Shown: in pieces, positions 6,070 through 8,259 of the stretch
Layout: each line of letters starts with the position of its first letter
How positions within the stretch are numbered: position 1 is the first letter of the stretch
Source of the DNA: Hyphomicrobiales bacterium
GTDB taxonomy: Bacteria; Pseudomonadota; Alphaproteobacteria; Rhizobiales; Aestuariivirgaceae
DNA: 8,259 nucleotides
Assembly: GCA_026987255.1 (NCBI GenBank)
Contig: JALSNA010000373.1
Location: 1 to 8,259 of the forward strand
Direction: 5' to 3'
Program-made: the position numbers and the translations under genes
The notes under the pieces: generated by a model
Databases searched by the model: none
Told to the model about the DNA's origin: nothing
The model's input: the letters and a program-made list of their open reading frames with translations, nothing else

Positions 6070-7463
6070 TCGAAATTCAGCGGATGTCCGGCCCCTATGC
6101 GCCTTGCGTCTTCGCGCAGGGAGGCCTGGCGGCGCACCTGGGAGAGCGGCGCGTGGGTGAGCAGGTCGCCCTTGCCGGCGCGGTTGACGTGCTGGGTGGC
6201 GGGTTGGGCGGCATTGGCGGCGGAGATCATGAGGCCGCGGGCGGTGGAGGCCTGCGTCCGGGTCATGGCGGCAAGCCGTGGGTCGGCGCCGGTGGAGGGA
6301 TCCTCCAGGGGCACGGGGGCGCCATTGCGGCGGATCATGCCCTCGACGGTGGCGTAGACGCGAGTCAGCCAGCCGATATCCTTTTCCGTTGTGGCCTTTG
6401 CGGTCACCAGCGGCCGCATGATGGGGACATCATGGGCTTTGCCATTGCGAATATCGGCGGCCAGATCGCCCTTGCCGGTGCGGTTGACGCGCGGATACTG
6501 GCGGGCCGGGGCCTGAGACGGCTGCTGCGTCTGGATGAGGGTATCATCGGGGGCCGTGTTGGCGATGATCATGCCGATCTGGTCATGCGCGGAGCCGTTC
6601 GAGCCGGCGAAATTGGTGACCGTGGCGGGGGCCGAAGCCGGGGCGATCTGCATCTGCGCGGCGGCCTGCAAAAGCACCGCATAGGGGCGCGGGCGCGGGC
6701 GCGGCGCGATGGCGGAAGGCTTGCCGGAGGCGGCGGGAAGGCGCACCAGGGTGACCGGGCCGGAGACGGAGGCCATGCGCACGGGGCGGGAGGTCTTGCT
6801 GTTCAGGTTGATGGTCTTGCGGCGCGCCGAGGCGATCATGACCGTGCCTGCGCCCTTGCGGTATCCGCGGCCGATGAGAGGGCGGTTGCTGCGGATGATG
6901 CTGGCCAGCAAGGTTCTGGGGATGCGCGGCCAGTGGCGCACCGAGCCGGTGTCGATGTGAATGAAACCGGAGCGGCCATAATAGCCCACCCCGCCAATGC
7001 CATAGGCCAGGGCGAGGTTGCGGACTTTCTTGTTGGGGATGTCGGGGAAGCGGAAATCGATGGCCTGGCCGACGATATGGCGCGAGCGGCGGGCCACGTG
7101 ACGGCCGATGCGGCGCAGCATGGCGTTGGTGGCCGCGGAGCGGTATCCGCAGATGATCTGCACCGGCTTTTTCGAGCCCAGATCCGCGTGCAGCTTGTAG
7201 ATCAGGTCAATGGCGCGCGGGTCGATGCGGATGGCCTTGTTCTTGCGCCAGTCCCGCAGGAACCAGTTGAGCTTGTTCAGGGCGGAAGGAATGAAGCGGC
7301 CATCCTTCCAGTAGGTGATGGTGATGCTCTCGCGGGTGTGGACGTGATACATGGAGATGGTGCGCTCGGTGGCGCTGGCGGAGGCGGAAATGCTCACCGT
7401 TGCACCAAGAGCGGCGGCTGTCAGCACAAGAGCCTTGATGGATTTCGCCATGAAACCGCCCAT
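6066..7463 (-). CDS. secreted DUF882 (YcbK-like, M15-type) peptidoglycan peptidase with long C-terminal tail
   Basis: Family members resemble zinc D,D-peptidases acting on peptidoglycan in the periplasm. The product has 465 residues. A signal peptide covers 1-31 (h-region ALVLTAAALGATVS, cleavage after ASA). The catalytic domain is about 32-185. It contains ICGYRSAATNAML, SRHIVGQAIDFR with His129 and Asp136, and GFIHIDTG with His169 and Asp171, together the expected zinc and catalytic set. The following roughly 280 residues are low-complexity and rich in Ala, Pro, Arg and Thr. They include the RPRPRPRP tract and two copies of VNR[TA]GKGDL. Typical single-domain relatives are under about 200 residues, so the tail is unusual. 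ATG 7463 is chosen because GAGGGGAG (7468-7475) lies 4 nt upstream; an open frame extends further to 7697 but does not look coding. thiN follows with a 4-bp overlap. Confidence 0.87.
   Translation of the reverse strand: MGGFMAKSIKALVLTAAALGATVSISASASATERTISMYHVHTRESITITYWKDGRFIPSALNKLNWFLRDWRKNKAIRIDPRAIDLIYKLHADLGSKKPVQIICGYRSAATNAMLRRIGRHVARRSRHIVGQAIDFRFPDIPNKKVRNLALAYGIGGVGYYGRSGFIHIDTGSVRHWPRIPRTLLASIIRSNRPLIGRGYRKGAGTVMIASARRKTINLNSKTSRPVRMASVSGPVTLVRLPAASGKPSAIAPRPRPRPYAVLLQAAAQMQIAPASAPATVTNFAGSNGSAHDQIGMIIANTAPDDTLIQTQQPSQAPARQYPRVNRTGKGDLAADIRNGKAHDVPIMRPLVTAKATTEKDIGWLTRVYATVEGMIRRNGAPVPLEDPSTGADPRLAAMTRTQASTARGLMISAANAAQPATQHVNRAGKGDLLTHAPLSQVRRQASLREDARRIGAGHPLNFE
6165..6189 (-). 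repeat. copy 2 of the VNR-GKGDL motif repeat
   Basis: This 25-nt stretch differs at two bases from 6465-6489, exactly 300 bp away, and encodes part of HVNRAGKGDL near the end of the DUF882 protein. The two differences are a codon-level Thr/Ala change or silent, so the peptide motif is what is conserved. Confidence 0.7.
6465..6489 (-). repeat. copy 1 of the VNR-GKGDL motif repeat
   Basis: It encodes RVNRTGKGDL in the low-complexity tail of the DUF882 protein, with the partner copy 300 bp nearer the C-terminus. It may be a short sorting or binding motif; function unknown. Confidence 0.7.
6685..6702 (-). repeat. three perfect GGGCGC hexanucleotide units
   Basis: Three tandem GGGCGC units on the + strand encode the alternating Arg-Pro run of the DUF882 protein tail on the - strand. 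The unit length keeps the reading frame, so slippage would change tail length, not switch the gene off. Confidence 0.7.
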
Positions 7464-7772
7464 GAAACTCCCCTCGGAGCGCAAACGCTGCAAACTCATT
7501 CTACTCACACTGACCGGAGCGGAAAACCCCTCGATCCCTTCATTTATAACTGGCAAGGCCAGCAGCCGCAATCCTTGCGCCAGTGTGCGCGAGATTTCAC
7601 GAGCTCCAATGCGCTTTGCATGATCTCTCCCGCCAGGCTGGCAGTATCCACAAGAATGCGGCCACCTTTGGGCAATTGGTGAAGGCAGTATTTCCAAAGA
7701 TGCTTAATTTTGCATTAAAGGCCGTTTTTTCCGTGTTCTTGATCTCCATCCATCTTTCCGTTGCCGGCCATC
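7464..7772 (-). other. 309-nt intergenic region between the repeat-protein gene and the DUF882 gene
   Basis: It contains the promoter at 7543-7571 and the RBS GAGGGGAG at 7468-7475 for the DUF882 gene. It is less GC-rich than its surroundings, especially 7681-7745, where a T6 run (7725-7730) and two TTAA/TTAAA stretches occur. No terminator for the upstream repeat-protein gene was seen. A short + strand ORF (7700-7804) looks like a signal peptide but lacks an RBS. Confidence 0.5.
7543..7571 (-). promoter_or_regulatory. sigma70-type promoter for the DUF882-thiN operon
   Basis: Read on the minus strand, TTGCGG (7571-7566) and TATAAA (7548-7543) are exactly 17 nt apart. Transcription would start near 7536, leaving a leader of roughly 70 nt before ATG 7463. 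Confidence 0.5.
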
Positions 7773-8259
7773 TCAAGGCAAGGGACAGCCTGCTGGCGGG
7801 GTAAATGGCAAGCGGGTGCGCACCTTCAGCCACGGGCGGAAGGCCGGGGCTGGCCGTGACGGTGCAGACCGTGGCCTTGCCGCAGGCCGGGGCGCCAAAA
7901 ATGGCGGCCTTGCAGCCGGAGGAGTGAAGGGTAAGGAGCTGGTGCGCATCAGCCATGGCCTGAATGCGGCCTTGACTTGTGCGGGGCGTGGTTTTGCTAA
8001 CGGCGCGGGGGTCAGGAAAGGCGGATGTGCCGCGGGTGGGGTGAAAGGCAGAAAGCTGGTGCGCACGAGCCGGGGGCGGAAATTGCGCAAGGCTTGTGTT
8101 GGACAGGGCTTGCCTGCGTGGGCCATGACCTTGGGCGCAGGCGCCAGGAAGGGCGGCCTTGCGGCCGGTGGGGTAAATGGCAAGGCGCCCGTGCGCATGA
8201 GCCAGGGGCGGAAGGCGGGTTTGGCTGGTGCAGGGCGCGGTTTTGTCACCGGCTCAGGC
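7773..8259 (-). CDS. unrecognised proline-rich repeat protein, C-terminal part
   Basis: The frame enters from the right edge and ends at TGA 7773-7775, showing the last 161 residues. Four copies of a block are seen: FRPWL, then RT, then LPFTPPA, then (in three) PPFLAP or PPFLTP. Variable linkers rich in Ala, Pro, Lys and Arg join them. LPFTPPA is identical in all four, although its codons differ (Leu TTG/CTG/TTA, Pro CCA/CCT/CCC, Ala GCC/GCG/GCT/GCA). Copy spacings are 44, 39 and 41 codons, so indels keep frame. The sequence homology stops where the protein stops. A GTG at 8249 could start it, but the frame stays open beyond, so I treat it as 5' partial. No known domain is recognised. The opposite strand is also open here but has no start codon and less conserved residues. 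Confidence 0.55.
   Translation of the reverse strand, partial: PEPVTKPRPAPAKPAFRPWLMRTGALPFTPPAARPPFLAPAPKVMAHAGKPCPTQALRNFRPRLVRTSFLPFTPPAAHPPFLTPAPLAKPRPAQVKAAFRPWLMRTSSLPFTPPAARPPFLAPRPAARPRSAPSRPAPAFRPWLKVRTRLPFTPPAGCPLP
7776..8259. repeat. four degenerate tandem repeats of 117-132 bp
   Basis: On the + strand, units begin at about 7798, 7921, 8038 and 8170, each opening with GGGGTAAATGGCAAG or a variant, followed by GTGCGCA and AGCC. Lengths are 123, 117 and 132 bp, and the fourth unit runs off the window. All lengths are multiples of three. A shortened start of a unit is seen at 7780-7797, so the array ends near 7776. Confidence 0.8.

Noticed and set aside
6084..7682. 532-codon open frame on the + strand
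   Set aside because: It is antisense to the DUF882 gene, which has a signal peptide, RBS and catalytic motifs; the + product is Gly-rich with no domain.
7700..7804. 34-codon + strand ORF resembling a signal peptide (MLNFALK..., hydrophobic core)
   Set aside because: There is no Shine-Dalgarno at proper distance (GAAGG is 14 nt away) and nothing follows in frame; a chance hydrophobic ORF is more likely, though a frameshift into the + repeat frame is noted under findings.
7597..7956. 119-codon minus ORF upstream of the DUF882 gene
   Set aside because: It crosses the intergenic promoter area and overlaps the repeat-protein frame without a recognisable domain or RBS.
7776..8259. CRISPR array or noncoding intergenic repeat family
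   Set aside because: Units of 117-132 bp without short constant repeats and spacers are not CRISPR; in-frame length changes and silent substitutions favour a protein repeat.

Overview
The window looks like the chromosome of an alphaproteobacterium, quite possibly from the Rhodospirillales or a related order. The evidence is the high GC content, the order sdhC-sdhD-sdhA-sdhB, a CitE-like CoA ester lyase directly upstream of sdhC, and a DUF882 exported peptidase and a double-SH3 envelope protein of kinds common in that class. The assignment is an inference from protein style and gene order only.

Left part (1-4106, + strand): the 3' end of a CoA ester lyase (HpcH/HpaI-CitE family), a 199-nt leader, then a complete succinate dehydrogenase operon. 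sdhC and sdhD encode the heme- and quinone-binding membrane anchors, sdhA the flavoprotein and sdhB the iron-sulfur subunit. All key ligands that could be checked are intact. The leader carries a 12-bp palindrome, a perfect 8-bp inverted repeat and a hairpin that would hide the sdhC ribosome binding site.

Middle (4107-5241, + strand): a 102-residue ArsR-type repressor, apparently translated from a leaderless mRNA, with a candidate operator touching its -10 box. Next comes a membrane-anchored protein with two SH3-like domains. It has a near-consensus promoter and a 6-residue upstream ORF that ends exactly at its start codon (TGATG).

Convergence point (5242-5430): a 165-bp MITE-like hairpin element with TA flanks has inserted into the stop codon of thiN. 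In silico removal restores TAA, so the insertion changed TAA to TAG without extending the protein.

Right part (5428-8259, - strand): a thiamine pyrophosphokinase gene (thiN) overlaps by 4 bp a long DUF882/M15-like secreted peptidase gene. That gene has a clear signal peptide, a strong RBS and its own promoter. After a 309-nt intergenic stretch, the right edge holds the C-terminal 161 residues of an unrecognised proline-rich repeat protein made of four copies of a block centred on LPFTPPA. All copy-length differences are multiples of three and most changes between copies are synonymous on the minus strand. This is the best candidate for something undescribed in the window.

Functionally, the left half is central carbon and respiratory metabolism (TCA cycle and acyl-CoA ester cleavage). 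The rest is envelope proteins, a cofactor enzyme and a local regulator. No RNA genes, CRISPR arrays, complete insertion sequences or phage genes were seen.
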